Shown here: piece after piece, positions 36,201 through 48,303 of the stretch | Numbering within the stretch: position 1 is the first letter of the stretch | Layout: the number at the start of each line of letters is the position of its first letter | Assembly: GCA_964034945.1 (NCBI GenBank) | Contig: OZ035962.1 | Coordinates: 94,620,784-94,684,783, forward strand | Origin: Chrysopilus asiliformis | Taxonomy: Eukaryota; Arthropoda; Insecta; Diptera; Rhagionidae | Direction of reading: 5' to 3' | Length of the DNA stretch: 64,000 nucleotides | The notes under the pieces: generated by a model | Seen by the model: only the letters and a program-made list of their open reading frames with translations | The model's database searches: none | Told to the model about the DNA's origin: nothing | Translations under genes and position numbers: made by a program

Positions 36201-37034
36201 TACGTATACTACAAACATATATTAGTGCCAAAAACAGAGTACAGACAGTTCCATTACAAGATCATGTTACAATTCACACATATCGCGATAGAAATGAAAA
36301 TTTGTGGTAGCACATATTGGATAAATCTCATATCTTGCAAGTATATCTCACCATTTATTTATAACATTTTCATACATTGTACGTACATAAGTCTTTATGA
36401 CTTTAACGTACGTTCTTGTACATATAGGGTGCTAAATATATTTAATGCCTCATCATATCATCCGCTGATATCATTGTTAGGCGTTGGCATTCGTCAAAAC
36501 ATCAACACCACATTTCATTCATCCGAGCCAAGTAAACTTAACCAAGAAAAACAAAATAATGTCATAACATGATATATCAATTTTCATATCAGACTTCCCC
36601 ATAAATTAGTTCATCTAAAATTCATTTATTTAGTTATTTTAATACTTATGTTTCTATTCTCATATTGCTCTTTCTAATGGTTCTATTGTTGTGTTCTATC
36701 GAATTGTATCAAATACAGCTTTATTTATATCGCAATTTTTATTTTGATTGTTTTAAAGTTTTTTCGGATCTTTTTCGGTAGAAAAATTTAGAAAATTACT
36801 GTTTGCATATTGAAGTGTTCAACATTTGTAAGGTATTACATCCAGCAACAAGAGAAACCGGATCGATGGCGTCATTAGAATTAAATAGCGGCCATTCTAC
36901 TCATTATTGTAAAACTGTAGGTGAGAGTATGCAGAAAAAAAATTTCCTTATCAAGTGTGAACCCATGAATTCCTAATGTTGGCTGTTATAAAATCTTAAA
37001 TGCTCCTTCACTTTCCTAAAGGAAAAAATATATG
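33261..37034. other. Unassigned non-coding stretch
   Basis: No gene is supported. The longest frame, 157 codons at 34089-34562, has no domain and ends in a region encoded by an AC-rich tract (about 34459-34492). A short CT tract lies near 33571-33592 and a G-run near 34842-34849. Confidence 0.4.
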
Positions 37035-37425
37035 CCTCTCTCTCTCCCCTTCTCTCTCCCCTCTCTATCTCTCGCTCTCTCTCTCTCGCTCTCTCTCTCT
37101 CTCTATCTCTCTCTCTCGCTCTCTCCTTCTCCTCTCTCTCTCTCGCTCTCTCCTTCTCTCTCTCTCGCTCTCTCCTTCTCCTTCTCCTCTCTCTCTCGCT
37201 CTCTCCTTCTCCTCTCTCTCTCTCGCTCTCTCCTTCTCCTCTCTCTCTCTCGCTCTCTCCTTCTCCTCTCTCTCTCTCGCTCTCTCCTTCTCTCTCTCTC
37301 GCTCTCTCCTTCTCCTTCTCCTCTCTCTCTCGCTCTCTCCTTCTCCTCTCTCTCTCTCGCTCTCTCCTTCTCCTCTCTCTCTCTCGCTCTCTCCTCCTCT
37401 CTCTCTCTCTCGCTCTCACTCTCGG
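37035..37425. repeat. CT/GA compound microsatellite with higher-order unit
   Basis: About 390 bp are almost purely pyrimidine. Within the (CT)n background a unit close to ctctcgctctctccttctcc recurs about ten times, so the array has a minisatellite layer. Four long open frames over it (about 145-200 codons, both strands) are repeat translations. It abuts the 3' end of the retrotransposon fragment at 37428-37688. Confidence 0.9.
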
Positions 37426-37427
37426 CA

Positions 37428-37688
37428 CTACAATCGGGTTCCGGTCTTGGCCTGCCGCAATGTCTCTCGCCAGAGGTCCCGGTCACGTGCTGATGCCCTC
37501 CAGTTTTGCATCCCAATTCTCTTCGCGTCCTGGTCAACACCGTCTTGCCTGGGTCTTCCTCGTCGCCTTGTTGTTAATAACAATAACCTACCGCAGAAGA
37601 CTTTCTGAGCCGGGTCACTTTCACTCATTCGAGTGACATGACCAGCCCACCGGAGTCTGTTGAGTCTTATGAGCTTGACTACGGGCAC
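37428..37688 (-). pseudogene. C-terminal end of a non-LTR retrotransposon polyprotein
   Basis: The minus-strand frame contains LRWAGHVTRM, then RRRGRPRQDGV, NWR and ARDRDLWRE, the conserved order of the carboxy-terminal tail seen after the reverse transcriptase in many RTE-like LINEs. It ends at a stop at 37428, only about ten bases before the GA array, consistent with the very short 3' UTR and simple-repeat tail of RTE-type elements. The reverse transcriptase and endonuclease are missing, so the copy is 5'-truncated, as is common after target-primed insertion. The clade assignment is inference. Confidence 0.75.
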
Positions 37689-37690
37689 GG

Positions 37691-39111
37691 AGTTTTTTAC
37701 TCGCCGGTTTTATAAAAAAAAATTATATGACGCTCTGTTTTTGAAAAAAGTGCTAAAGAATGTTCTTAAGATTATGAATTATAGGGAACCTATTTTGTCC
37801 ATTTACGAAATGGACATTTGATAATTTTAAACCACTTTTGAATAACACTGAATTCTTCGCGCCACAAATTTAAGAACAAATGTAATCCACCCTATTTAGT
37901 GTTTGCAACTATGCCCATTTTCAATTTTTTTTTGTCAAATATTTAAACTTTTTTCTATATTAAAGATCCAAATCGCTACTCGGAAATTAAGTAAATTTTA
38001 ACTTAATGTTTAAAGTGCAAAATCTCATCCTCTTCGGAATCATTTCAAGATGAACAGAGAGTGGGGCTGCAAATGTAAATAAGGAAATGAACTAAAATAA
38101 TGACTTGACACAAAAATTAAGGAATTTTCTATAGCGGAACACCAATAAATAAGCGAACAAACACAAATATGAAGTTGAATGCTTTGTAATTTACAAAATA
38201 TAAGCCCGTATTATGGTGTTTTACCCCGCCACCCTATAAAGTTCCTTGTTGTTCCGCCGACAATGTCAAAATCTAAAATCTTGCTGCTAAACTCGACGAA
38301 TAGTTAAATTTCGGAAAGTTTCTCTATTATTTTGGGGCGAAATTACCAGCCGTGAGGCGAAAGTGATTCGTAAACGGTCGTTGTGCCAACACATTTAGCT
38401 CATGAATTACGCAAAAAACAACAATGAATCCGAACAGTGATACGCACAACCTCAAATTGTATTACAGCCAACGATATCTACTTATGGGGGTAGGAAACCA
38501 CCACCAAAACTCGTATTTCGCTCTTCATCGTCGTGGTAAATAGAAGCAGACAGGAGCGAATGAAATTGTTATTAACGCTGAAAATATTTTCAATTTCTAA
38601 TATGCCTTGCTTTGCACATTCAGGGTAATATCAGTGAATAGAATCCTTTTTTTTTTGAAGAGCAAAGCAGGGAAAGCCAGTACGGAAGACGTTTTCTAAT
38701 AGTAGAGTGTCATACAGACAATACAATAAATGCTGGAATTGTTTCAGCTCAATTTCCTTAAGTCGCTCTTCGGCAATCCTCTTACCATTTTTGCAATTTC
38801 ACTAGTGACTTCACAAATATCTGGATGGTGAGGATATTTCTAGGATCAGATGAATATTTTTATAGAAGAAGAAATAGATAAACCCCAAGTCTTGTGAAAA
38901 ATGTCCTGATCTCAGGATGTCATCATTTCATACTCCACTGCCTTTTGGTTAGAGATAATTGGGAGAAGTGCTGGGAAAGACGTTCGTGCGATGAATTTTT
39001 GCGAGATTAATTTCCAATACACCAATTTGATTCTTGTTTCGAGTATCCTTCTTAGCACCTGTTATGTTTTTGATGGTGGCAGATTTCGGTGAATTAAAAC
39101 TTCAACAACAC
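37691..39111. other. Unassigned non-coding stretch
   Basis: No gene, RNA or bounded element is recognisable here. Confidence 0.4.
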
Positions 39112-39817
39112 TCGAGAAACTTTTACACTTCGAGCGTAAATTTACTTCACTTCATGCGTCAAATTATTTAATCAAATAAAGTAAAAGGTCTCAAAATGTG
39201 TAAAATTGTAATTATTTGAAAACTAAACATTTTTATGTTGAAAATTCAACTTTAATATTCAACACGTTTTTGCTAAAAATTAACCCATTTTGGCCCAGCC
39301 TCGTGTTTTCATAATAGCAACTTTGACTTATATGTGGTACCAATAATAATCAAAATTGCTTAACGTACTGATCGGAAAACCGACCATTTGGGCCAAAAAG
39401 GGGTTAAACAAATGTTGAATGTTAAACAAAAAATGTTTAATTTTCAACAAAAATTTGTTGAAAGATGAATTATACTTGAAAAATTTGTTGAATATTCAAC
39501 AAAAAAACGGTGAATACCATTAACGTTTAGATTTGCCTCATCGCTTTAATCCAATGGCGGAGTTGGAAAACTACTAGGCTTGAAATCGTGGTGTTAGATG
39601 TTTGAGCTCTTACCGACGCAGAAGATTTCACAACACATAAGCTACTTAATAAACTAATAAATAAAAAACAATAATTTGTAAAAACAAAAGTCTAAATTTT
39701 TTGTTGAAAATTACACTGTTTGTGGTTGAAAATTACATTTCTGGTTGTAATTTTACTTCACTTACACCTGTTTCATTCATTTAATGAAGTAAAATTCAAC
39801 AAAAAGTTCTTACAGTG
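39112..39817. mobile_element. Degenerate MITE rich in GTTGAAAATTCAAC words
   Basis: The left side begins CACTCGAGAAACTTTT...TTTACTTC and the right side ends GAAGTAAAATTCAACAAAAAG...ACAGTG, weakly inverted copies. The interior repeats words such as GTTGAATATTCAAC, TTGTTGAA and GTTGAAAATTACA. Ends are approximate. A piggyBac-like MITE is nested at 39284-39403. Confidence 0.5.
39284..39403. mobile_element. 120-bp piggyBac-like MITE (TTAA-flanked)
   Basis: TTAA lies at 39280-39283 and 39404-39407. The ends CCCATTTTGGCCCA and TGGGCCAAAAAGGGG are inverted repeats differing by one base and one indel. It sits among the TTGAAAATTCAAC words of the surrounding MITE. Confidence 0.77.
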
Positions 39818-41636
39818 AATATAAAAAAAAAATACCGCGCTTTCTTGAACACTTGAACACTATACAATTTCTTTGGCACTGCACGGCCGGTCAATTACGT
39901 TATTTTCCCTAAATAGGAAAACCTTACGCGTTTGATTCAAGTTTTCAATTTCACTAAAAATGCCCAATCTATATTAAACACCTAACCGTATAGCTATCTA
40001 AATTTCTGTACAACAAGGTTACCATTCGTACATTAAAACGAACAAACAATACACAAATGCTCGGAAAATTGTTGATAATTTTGAAAGTCAAATTTTCCGC
40101 ATGTTGGGGACAAGAAATATGGCCTTGTGTAAAGTGAAAAGCCCACAAAGCCGAGTAAATTTCTCCAGAATTTCGGATGATACGTGCCACGAAAAAAAAT
40201 ATAATCATCCCCATTTCCCGCTACTTTTAAATCCTCTGTCAATATGACTCCGAAATAAAATCCCATCCGAATTGGTATCTTTTACCATTCCAATAAAGGC
40301 GAACAACAACCCTAACCACATGCTTAAACCTTTTCATTCGTGTAATTTTGATCTCGTAATGCTTCTTCCAGACACCGCCACAACCCTGTTCCAAATTTTA
40401 TTTTCCCCAAATTTTTGGCGACTTCTAATTCAATTGCGGAGGATGAGGTAGAGATTTCTGGCGAACAGTTAGATACGACAATTATGGGTATGGGTAGCGA
40501 CAGAATCTTTGCTAACTCCATCAATTTAATCTTTCCTTTTCTGGTTTGTTGTGGCACCACGTGGGAATTGGTAAGGGGTAAGAGGCGTAAGAGGATTATG
40601 TTTATTTCCATCTCACTTTAAAGATGTTAAATTTGGAAGTATATGTTCATAGAATCCTTGATACCGGATATCGTCATCCAGGAAAAAGGAATACAAACAA
40701 CTTTCTCAAAAAGATGTAAGAAGAACGATGAACTTATTGTTGTTGAATTTTTCCTTCCGATCCCCTCTGCTCACCTAGATTCCTACTGTTTCGTGGAGTT
40801 GTTGAGAATTCCGAGAAACCCTTTTTTACATAAAGGAGACCAAAAACCGATTTGAGGAGAAAAAAACACTTTTGCAGACGACAACAACTTTAGCACCGGC
40901 AGCACATCAAAACGAAATAAAACATAAAAGTCACTGGATTCAGCAAAATTTTATAATTTGATTTGACATCATACGCACATTTGCAAAAACAGCAAAGGGG
41001 AAGGGGGGGTGTAACGAGCGACGCCGTTGTGTTTCTTCTTCTCGACAATTCCACAATGGAATTTTAGATAAATCCCTTTCGACAGTGTTTTTTTTTATTA
41101 TTTTAAAATCTTGAATTATTTAATGCCCCCATTAATATTTAATTTGAATTTTCGTTACATGTGTTTGTCTCAAGATTTAATCATTTAATATTTTTGAAAT
41201 GCTCTTAAAACGATTTACCATTAATTAACTTTACGACTTTATCAAAGTTAAATAAGAATAAATTTTCTTTTAATTACTGAATGCAAGGTAATCGAAATTA
41301 ATTTTCGATTAAAAACATTTTCGGAAGGTTCAGTCGTATTTATAACAAAATCGAGTTTTTCTTTGTTATTTTGCATTATTTTACTTGTGAATATTGCTCG
41401 AGTTAATTCGAGGGGAAATTTTTGGCCCGAACTTAACGCGTCGCGGAATTGATAGACTGAATAAAGAAAGGTTTTCTATGGATGGATTATTTTTTAAATA
41501 TGATAGTCGTGTACTTGGAGAATGGTTTAGTTGTAAAGGATTCAGCCTGTAAGCAGTCTTCGCTGTAATTCCAGTAATTTTCTATCCATAAAATAGCAAC
41601 GAAAAAACATCAAAAAGCTTTTTATTTAACTTTTAC
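39818..41636. other. Unassigned non-coding stretch
   Basis: No gene is supported. Frames of 60-95 codons at 39969-40855 show no recognisable motif and lie on both strands. Confidence 0.4.
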
Positions 41637-41786
41637 GCTGTCCATAAAATACGTCACACATTTTGAGAGAAGATGGGTCTACGACAATGTAATTGTGAGA
41701 AAAAAAATCGTGAAAAAGTTTGATGAGGGAGAAGGGGGTTTCCGAAAAAGCTAAAACTGACATGATGTATTTTCTGAACACCCCTG
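41637..41786. mobile_element. Degenerate MITE with cc(a)taaaatacgtcac ends
   Basis: The left side GCTGTCCATAAAATACGTCAC and the right side catgatgtattttctgaacacccc are diverged inverted copies. A similar pair bounds 61153-61328. Both may be old members of one family; no TSD was assigned. Confidence 0.45.
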
Positions 41787-42175
41787 GTTTTTTTAATTTT
41801 TTTATATACAACAAATTAATATTTTTTTAAAATTTTTCTTCTCTAATGCAAAAAGTGAAATGACTAAAAAATTATGAAACAAGCTTTAAAAATTAAGATC
41901 CAAGACGATTTATTAACAACACAAGTTACAACATGAAGAAAATTTACGTGACTGATTTCAAGGACTGTTTTCATTACCAACACGCGCCTGAAATTCACCT
42001 CTCATTCAACAAAATGGGCACTGCTTACTTGGGCTTTTCTTCATGAAAGTGTTTTCCTGCTTTACTGGAATCTTATCGCTTAATTTTCCTTCATTTTCAT
42101 ATGTCGTGGAAACAGCAGGGAAATCGTAAGTCAATGTGACCTTCGTGCTTCCTTTATTACAAATTTTGTATACCT

Positions 42176-42600
42176 TTTTACCTTTCTTACATAGAAGAAA
42201 GGTATTAAAATCACTTGAAAGACCGAAATCATAACGCTGACCCGCACGTCCCCGGGACATATATCCATGGACTCAGTTCGAGGAGTCCGCATCATCTCTG
42301 CATTTGTATAAGTGTTCGTGTGTATCGTTCATATGTATGTATGTAACAAAATTTGTAAAATCGAAACTGCCACTAAACATTAACAAATTTTGACGCGGTT
42401 TTTTGCATTCGAAAGCTTTTATCTCCCATATGGAACGCAATATTGGTAAAAATTAACCGTTTTCGAGAAAATCGCAAATAACTTTTCCATCCGTGTGAGA
42501 CGGAAGAAGGGGTGGTTCAATTTTCCTCATTTTCGGAAAAGGTTTATCTTGGCCAAATTTCAACTTTCTACATCGCATAGTTCTCGAGCTTTTCAATATT
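42176..42600. repeat. Helentron-like non-coding repeat with terminal hairpin
   Basis: A hairpin cctttcttacatagaagaaagg at 42181-42202 is followed by sequence with wording typical of these repeats (aaatcacttgaaagaccgaaat, gttttcgagaaaatcg, gccaaatttcaactttcta). Boundaries are uncertain and no second copy is in the window. Confidence 0.35.
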
Positions 42601-44479
42601 TTTGTATAAAAAAAATTCAACGTTATACACAATTATGTTCATCATATGAAGTTTGATTATGTAAAACAGGTATTATTTTACCGTTAGGTTGGTTCAGATG
42701 TGTTTTTTAGTCTCGTTTCAGCTTTTTAACAGCATGGTTACAAAGTGTGAGTTCTCATACTTCATTTCTTGATTCTTAGTCTCACACACAACTCTTGTAA
42801 CATTCGCAGTGTGATTTTAAAGAAAACTTACCTTTAACGAATCGTCTTTGCAGAACCTATTTTTTGGCAGACAATGATTGAATCAAACCAGCTTTAGTTT
42901 TTTAAATCGAAATTTTCGGGTGAATACTTTTTGAAAAGAAACAAAACTCCGTTTTTGTTACTTCGCCTTCTTGTATTTAATTCTTTTTTAACTCATTGTT
43001 GCCAGTTGCTTTTCTATGTTATTTTTCTTATCTTAAAGTTGTCCTATTTGCCTTGAGATCAACTTGTGTTGCGAATTCTCTATTTTGAACACATCCACAA
43101 TTTTTTTGTACAATGAATGCACAGACATGTGGCAAAGAAAACTCTTGGAAAAATTGGAAAAACTACGTGAATCGGATCAAGAAAAGTTGAATTGTTGGAA
43201 AGGGGTTGAAGGTTGATCATTATCACGATACGGTAGAAGAGAAAAAAATGTCACCCGATACTAAAAAGGGCATAGGTACAAAGTTTTTTTCACTGTCCCC
43301 CCCTTATTTTTATACATAGGGTTCACAGAAAAGTGATTTCATCAACATTAGAGCGACTTTCTGGTACCACGACTTACTGTTCGGAGCAGTTGTAGAGCCC
43401 CCGACTGCACTATATACGAATAGCTTTCGTTCCCATCTTTGTCACCAGGTCTGTTGTTGTTGTCAGAATATCCGAAATCGGGAATTCACCTCACGTATCA
43501 GCAAGGATCGAAAAAATGAGGACGAACAGAAGAAATAAGCAGAAAAAGGACGACAAATAACAAAAAAGACGGAATGAAAATAAAGAATTTTTTTTCCATC
43601 GTAATTGACAAGGGGTGGTTTTCAGTGCTTCTCCATCGATTTGGGGCAAAATTAGTGGAAATGGAGAGCAGTCTTTTTGCTATATGGCTGTAAAAGAATG
43701 AGGAATAGAAGTTGACTTGATAACCGAAAGGGATGAAGGTCCCCAACAACAGGGATTAAGGACAAGATCTATGTTTAATGTCTCTGTCGTACAGGGAATG
43801 GAACAACCCTATAACTTGAAAATTCTGCACACTACACGGAATACCAAAATCGTGGCCAATGGAATAGTCAACTTTGTGCTGGCGATACCAAAAGTGGTGA
43901 GAGCGGCCATGAAATGGGAATTGAAGGATCGAATAAAGTTTTCTTATATAAAAAATTTAGAACTTTCCCCATAAGACTATAAGTAGTAAAAGTTTTTTTT
44001 TAAAGTTGTACCAAAGTTCTTAAAATTGATTGCAATATGAAATTTTGTAACAAACAAAAAAGTGTAGAAATAGAAAAACTGGCAAAGACATTAAAGTAAG
44101 GACTTGTGCCGTATTTGATTTGAAAGTTATAGCTAATTAAGGGTTTACTCTGTTAAAAATTAAAAGTGATTACACTTGTCTTTACTTGAGGTAGTTAAGT
44201 ACTCTCCCGAGAGTTAGCGTATAAGGAGATTAAAAATTGTTTATCAAGAAAAGAGTGGAAATTTCATAAGAAAATTCTTTCAAATAAAAACTTATTGAAT
44301 TTTTGTAGGGCTTTAGTTTGAAAACTTATAAAATATGTGTGTCAAACCGAAATTTTTATTTTTCTGGAAATTTTATTTCTTTAATAACTTTGAAAATGTG
44401 TTTTTTTTTTAACTGAGGTAATTTATTAAAATCAAAAATATCAGAATTTTAACACTAGTTCTTTTCGAGCCTCAATCCT
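42601..44479. other. Unassigned non-coding stretch
   Basis: No gene is supported. Overlapping frames of about 85 codons at 43498-43974 lie on opposite strands and have no recognised motif. Confidence 0.4.
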
Positions 44480-44651
44480 GGAGTGGTATTCCGTAACTTG
44501 ATTCAAGCGTTTGTTTCGAGTTAGAAGAAAAAGTGGTATTTGCTATCTCGGTTTCTGTCTGTCATTTATTTCGGTCAAAATAGAGAGAGCGAATACTTCT
44601 TGTTCTTCTAATTCAAAACAGACGCTTGAAACAAGTTACGCAATATTCTGG
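44480..44651. mobile_element. Palindromic MITE, copy 1 of 2
   Basis: Ends ggagtggtattccgtaactt and aagttacgcaatattct are inverted, continuing inward with caagcgtttgtttcgag and its diverged complement. The centre contains gtggtatttgctatctcggt. The whole element matches 49715-49887. Confidence 0.78.
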
Positions 44652-44721
44652 TTTTCGGGGTAAAGAAGTCAAACTATAATAAGCATTTTTTCTGCACACA
44701 AGCAAGTATGGTTGCTTCTTA

Positions 44722-44993
44722 CTCTGAGAGAAAAGATAGTAAATTTAACTATTTTATAATGGAAAATCGTAACTATTAATAAAATAGTTAATTTTAATTA
44801 CAAAAATAGTCAAAATCGACAATTTTTATAAAAAATGTAACTTCTTAGTAGTAAAATTTACTATTTTGTATTTAAATTGACTATTTTTTCAATTCAAATT
44901 GACTATTTTGTAATGAAAATTAACTATTTTAGTGATAGTCCTCATTTCCCATTATAGAGTAGTTAGATTTACTATTTTTTTTCTCCGCGTGAG
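44722..44993. mobile_element. MITE with aactattttgtaatt motif array
   Basis: The left side CTCTGAGAGAAAAGATAGTAAAT and right side atttactattttttttctcc are inverted copies. The interior has at least eight copies of (a/t)aactatttt or its complement. TA precedes the left end; the right flank is unclear. It provides the uninterrupted reference for the split element at 18600-20000. Confidence 0.65.
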
Positions 44994-45347
44994 CGTAAGA
45001 GGTTTCGTTAGGATAGTTTCTCACCCTAAAGACTGGATTTTAATGGCCGTCAGCAATTACAAAAGTGACAGGAAAAATGCACCTCAGCGAGAATTTCGCA
45101 TTTTTTATTTTCACTCCAATTTAATTTTTGTTAACGATGATTTCGTTGAAATTCGTCATTATTAATGGTTATTATTTGTTGAATTGCTTCCAAATTGCGC
45201 ATTTGTCCTCGAAACTTAAGTCACACAAAAACAGCTGTCAAAAACACTGCTCAGCGAGAACGGCAGAATTAGGATTAGAGATGAATACGATGGCGGAACT
45301 GCGGCTATGACTCCCGCGTTCTCACGTAGGTGAAATCAACCGAGTTA

Positions 45348-45810
45348 AGCTGGAAACACAATTGACGCAGTAATGTCGATGCATGCATCAAACGTGTATA
45401 TTCTTATCGCTGCAGACACAATTGATACTGCAGCAGCAATGCATGCGTGTGCATCGACGCAACGTTTTGAAAAATCAAAACGTTGCTGCATGCTGCAATA
45501 ATGGTTATCCACATAAGCGCATTTTCTTTGAAGATGAAGTGTGCGCAATCCTAAATTTGTTTCCGTTTTTCTCCTCAAGTAATAAATTAACGTATTTTAT
45601 ATATGTAATGTACAACAAAACAAGGATTATTATTTGTTGAATAAAAACACCGTCGATTCATCGTCACTATCTACTAAATTTGTTCTCAAATGACATTTGA
45701 CACTGCACTGCAGCGCTGCATCAATTGTGTCATCAACCAATGCTGCTGCATGCATTGCGATGCGTGAACGCACAACGCTGCAGCATGCTGCATCAATTGT
45801 GTTTCCAGCC
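45348..45810. mobile_element. TTA-flanked MITE with GCTGCATGC motifs
   Basis: The ends AGCTGGAAACACAATTGA and TCAATTGTGTTTCCAGCC are inverted repeats with one mismatch, flanked by TTA (45345-45347, 45811-45813). Subterminal CTGCAGCA, GCATGC and GCTGCATGC words are dense on both sides. TSD length and sequence suggest PIF/Harbinger mobilisation, as for 11217-11694. Open frames inside are repeat readings. Confidence 0.82.
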
Positions 45811-46196
45811 TTACTCTGGGTGAAAAAACCTGCTTGCGTTCTCACGTGGTGTTTTTCAACTTTTGCACTGCAGTATATTTACACATGCTATGTCAATGTG
45901 TGCATGTAGCAAGAAAAATTTTGTGAACCCCACCATTGTACTCATGTGTGTATGTGTTTTCAACCAAGTTCACCCAGCCTAGCCAGCAGGTGAATTCCCC
46001 GCATACACCCGATAGCGTCTGGCCCGTAAAATCGAGTGGAAACTTGGTGAAGTCAACCAGTTTCAACCTCGTCTGAACGCAGCCAATGAAATTATTGTGC
46101 TGTCGCTATTGCTGTCGCGTCATTGTAATTCCCACTTTAAAGTTTAATTTTTCGTTTTTATTGCAGTCTCAATAAGAAATAAGAAATCATATCATA

Positions 46197-46693
46197 TCAT
46201 ACTGATATATAAAAATGAATTGGTGTCTGTCTGTCTGTCTATCTGTCTGTCTGTTCCTCTTTCACGCAAAAACGGCTAAACCGATTGACTTGAAATTTGG
46301 CATGAGTGTCTGTGGGGTAGTTCTGGTTCCAACATAGGCATACGGAAAAGTAGCGTGAGGGGCGGGGGAGTAAGGGTAGGGGGTAAAGTGATTTCGAAAC
46401 TTAGTTTTTGCGCTATGTTACTCTTTCGCGGGGAAACTACTGAATCGATTGGCCTGAAATTTGGCATAGATGTTCGTCGGGGGTCCAGCCCCAGCATAGA
46501 CCCATTAAAAAGTAGCCCGAGAGGTGGGGAGAGTAATGGGAGGGAGTAAAGTCATCTCGAAACTTAGCTCTTCCTCTATGTTACCTTTTCGCGGGGAAAC
46601 TACCGAGCCGATTGGCCTGAAGTTTAGCTCCAACATAGACAAAAAAAAATATTTTAAAAAATTGAACCCGGCAACGACGGGTATGCAAGCTAG
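46197..46693 (+). mobile_element. Helitron-like element with tandem ~165-bp units
   Basis: The 3' end has a hairpin cccggcaacgacggg at 46667-46681, then tatgcaagCTAG and a flanking T. This is the canonical Helitron end (hairpin about 12 bases before CTRR, insertion before T). The 5' region tcatactgatatataaaaat leads into gaattggtgtctgtctgtct, wording common at insect Helitron starts, and an A precedes it. The body is 2.3 tandem copies of a unit of about 165 bp, starting at aaac(g/t)(g/a)c and containing ccgattg(a/g)c(t/c)tgaa. Non-autonomous; the exact 5' base is uncertain. Confidence 0.78.
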
Positions 46694-46822
46694 TAAGAAA
46701 TAAAAACCAAAAATTTTAAAATCTCAAATCCGATTTTTTTTTCCTTTTTGAAAAATAATCGAATTAAGAATTGCATAAGAAACTGGCATTATCTTGGCAT
46801 ATTTTTCCATAGGATTCTATTT

Positions 46823-46996
46823 TTTTTTCTCGAGGCTGGGGAGGAAAATGTCTACACAGACCCAAGCGACGTCCCTGGCATGGGTACTGCGGGGTTCACG
46901 GAGTGCCCGTTGACCCGCTAAAAACCTGCCCCTTTCCCAGGATATGTGACATGGTCTGGAACTACGACGAATGCACTACTTCAGACCATGGTCTGA
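46823..46996 (-). mobile_element. Short retroposon with 14-bp TSD
   Basis: A perfect 14-bp direct repeat ATAGGATTCTATTT (46809-46822 and 46997-47010) brackets 174 bp. On the minus strand the insert ends in an A-run, as expected for target-primed reverse transcription. It contains the palindrome cagaccatggtctg and GC-rich text unlike its surroundings. It could be a SINE or the 3' end of a 5'-truncated LINE; no tRNA-like A and B boxes were recognised. Confidence 0.75.
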
Positions 46997-47010
46997 ATAG
47001 GATTCTATTT

Positions 47011-48303
47011 GGCATATAAGAAATTGTGCTTCACAGGTTTTTAGTTTTTCAAACCAAATTCAAACTTTTGAGACGGTTAAAAATTCTTTCACACTCCATT
47101 GGTTCTCGAAGAGATTACATAAAATGGGATAAATTTAAACAACAAACGTATAGATAAATAATTTTATATTCATCTTTAGAAATTGCAATTTACCTCGAAA
47201 TAATTTTATTTTAATCTTTGATGGTTGATAAATTGTATAATTTCTGCTAAGCTTAACAAAAAACGCGTAACCACAGCCTAAAAAGTGACAAATAAATGAG
47301 TGTTTTTCGTTTGCATTGGCATTTCCTCAATCAGCTGCTTATTAATATCTAATTTTTAATATTTCTTTCAAAAAAATTTATCTTTGTATATACCATATTC
47401 ATATTAAGGTCAATTTAGAACAGCTGTGTAAATTTCATATCTCACCTGGTATCTGCCATTGCACTACGAAGAATGTTTTTTTAAATAAGTAACACAAAAA
47501 CAAATATTGATCTGGCAAAAATTTCGGAAAACAACAGAAATCCATTACAGTTGGTAGAAAGAGTTGAAAAAAAATCAATTATGACATCACCTCTAATAGT
47601 TAAAGACGTGTTCATCTAATTTTAACATTTCCAACAGAAAAACTTTTTCTTTCTTCTTTTGTATTTTGTTACAATTTCGCTTAAATTTCATTAAGAAACT
47701 CGTATTTGAAAGAAATATACAAGAAAACAGTCACTAATATATACAATATAGATATCAAAATTTACAATTCAAACACAAATATATTCATTTAAGTTGAATT
47801 TCACCGAGTGCACGTGGTCTGAAATTTCCCATATGTTAACAATCCACCGCATTGTGTGGAAAAAAAACTCATCCAATGCCGTAATTTGTCTGATATTATG
47901 GTAATTGAGCGTCGCACCGTCACGTCCATGACGACAGAATGTCAATAATAAAATCATTTATTTATTGGAATTGTACGATAAATCATTATTCATATATGAT
48001 ATTGACTGTTCGTTTCCAAGTGACAAAAGCCTCAATTTGATTAAAGTAATTTAGCTTTATTTTCTAGTGTTTCAGTGTATATTTTAAAATATGGGTAAAT
48101 AAAACCAATACTTTTGAATGCATCAAACTCTATATTACAGTCGATGGATGAATTAGAAGAGAACTTAACTCTGATCTATAAGAGCGTGAAATCGTAGTTT
48201 GAAAATATTAGAGATAAGCTTACGATCACAGACTTTAAAGAGATCCAATAGATTACTATGAAAAATTTCTCTTTCATAACATTTTTTGTTATCAACATAT
48301 GTA
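47011..48303. other. Unassigned non-coding stretch
   Basis: No gene or bounded element is recognisable. Confidence 0.4.

Noticed and set aside
37000..37608. Open frames of 145-202 codons on both strands
   Set aside because: They translate the CT/GA microsatellite into Ser/Leu or Arg/Glu runs; all frames are open because the array lacks stop codons.
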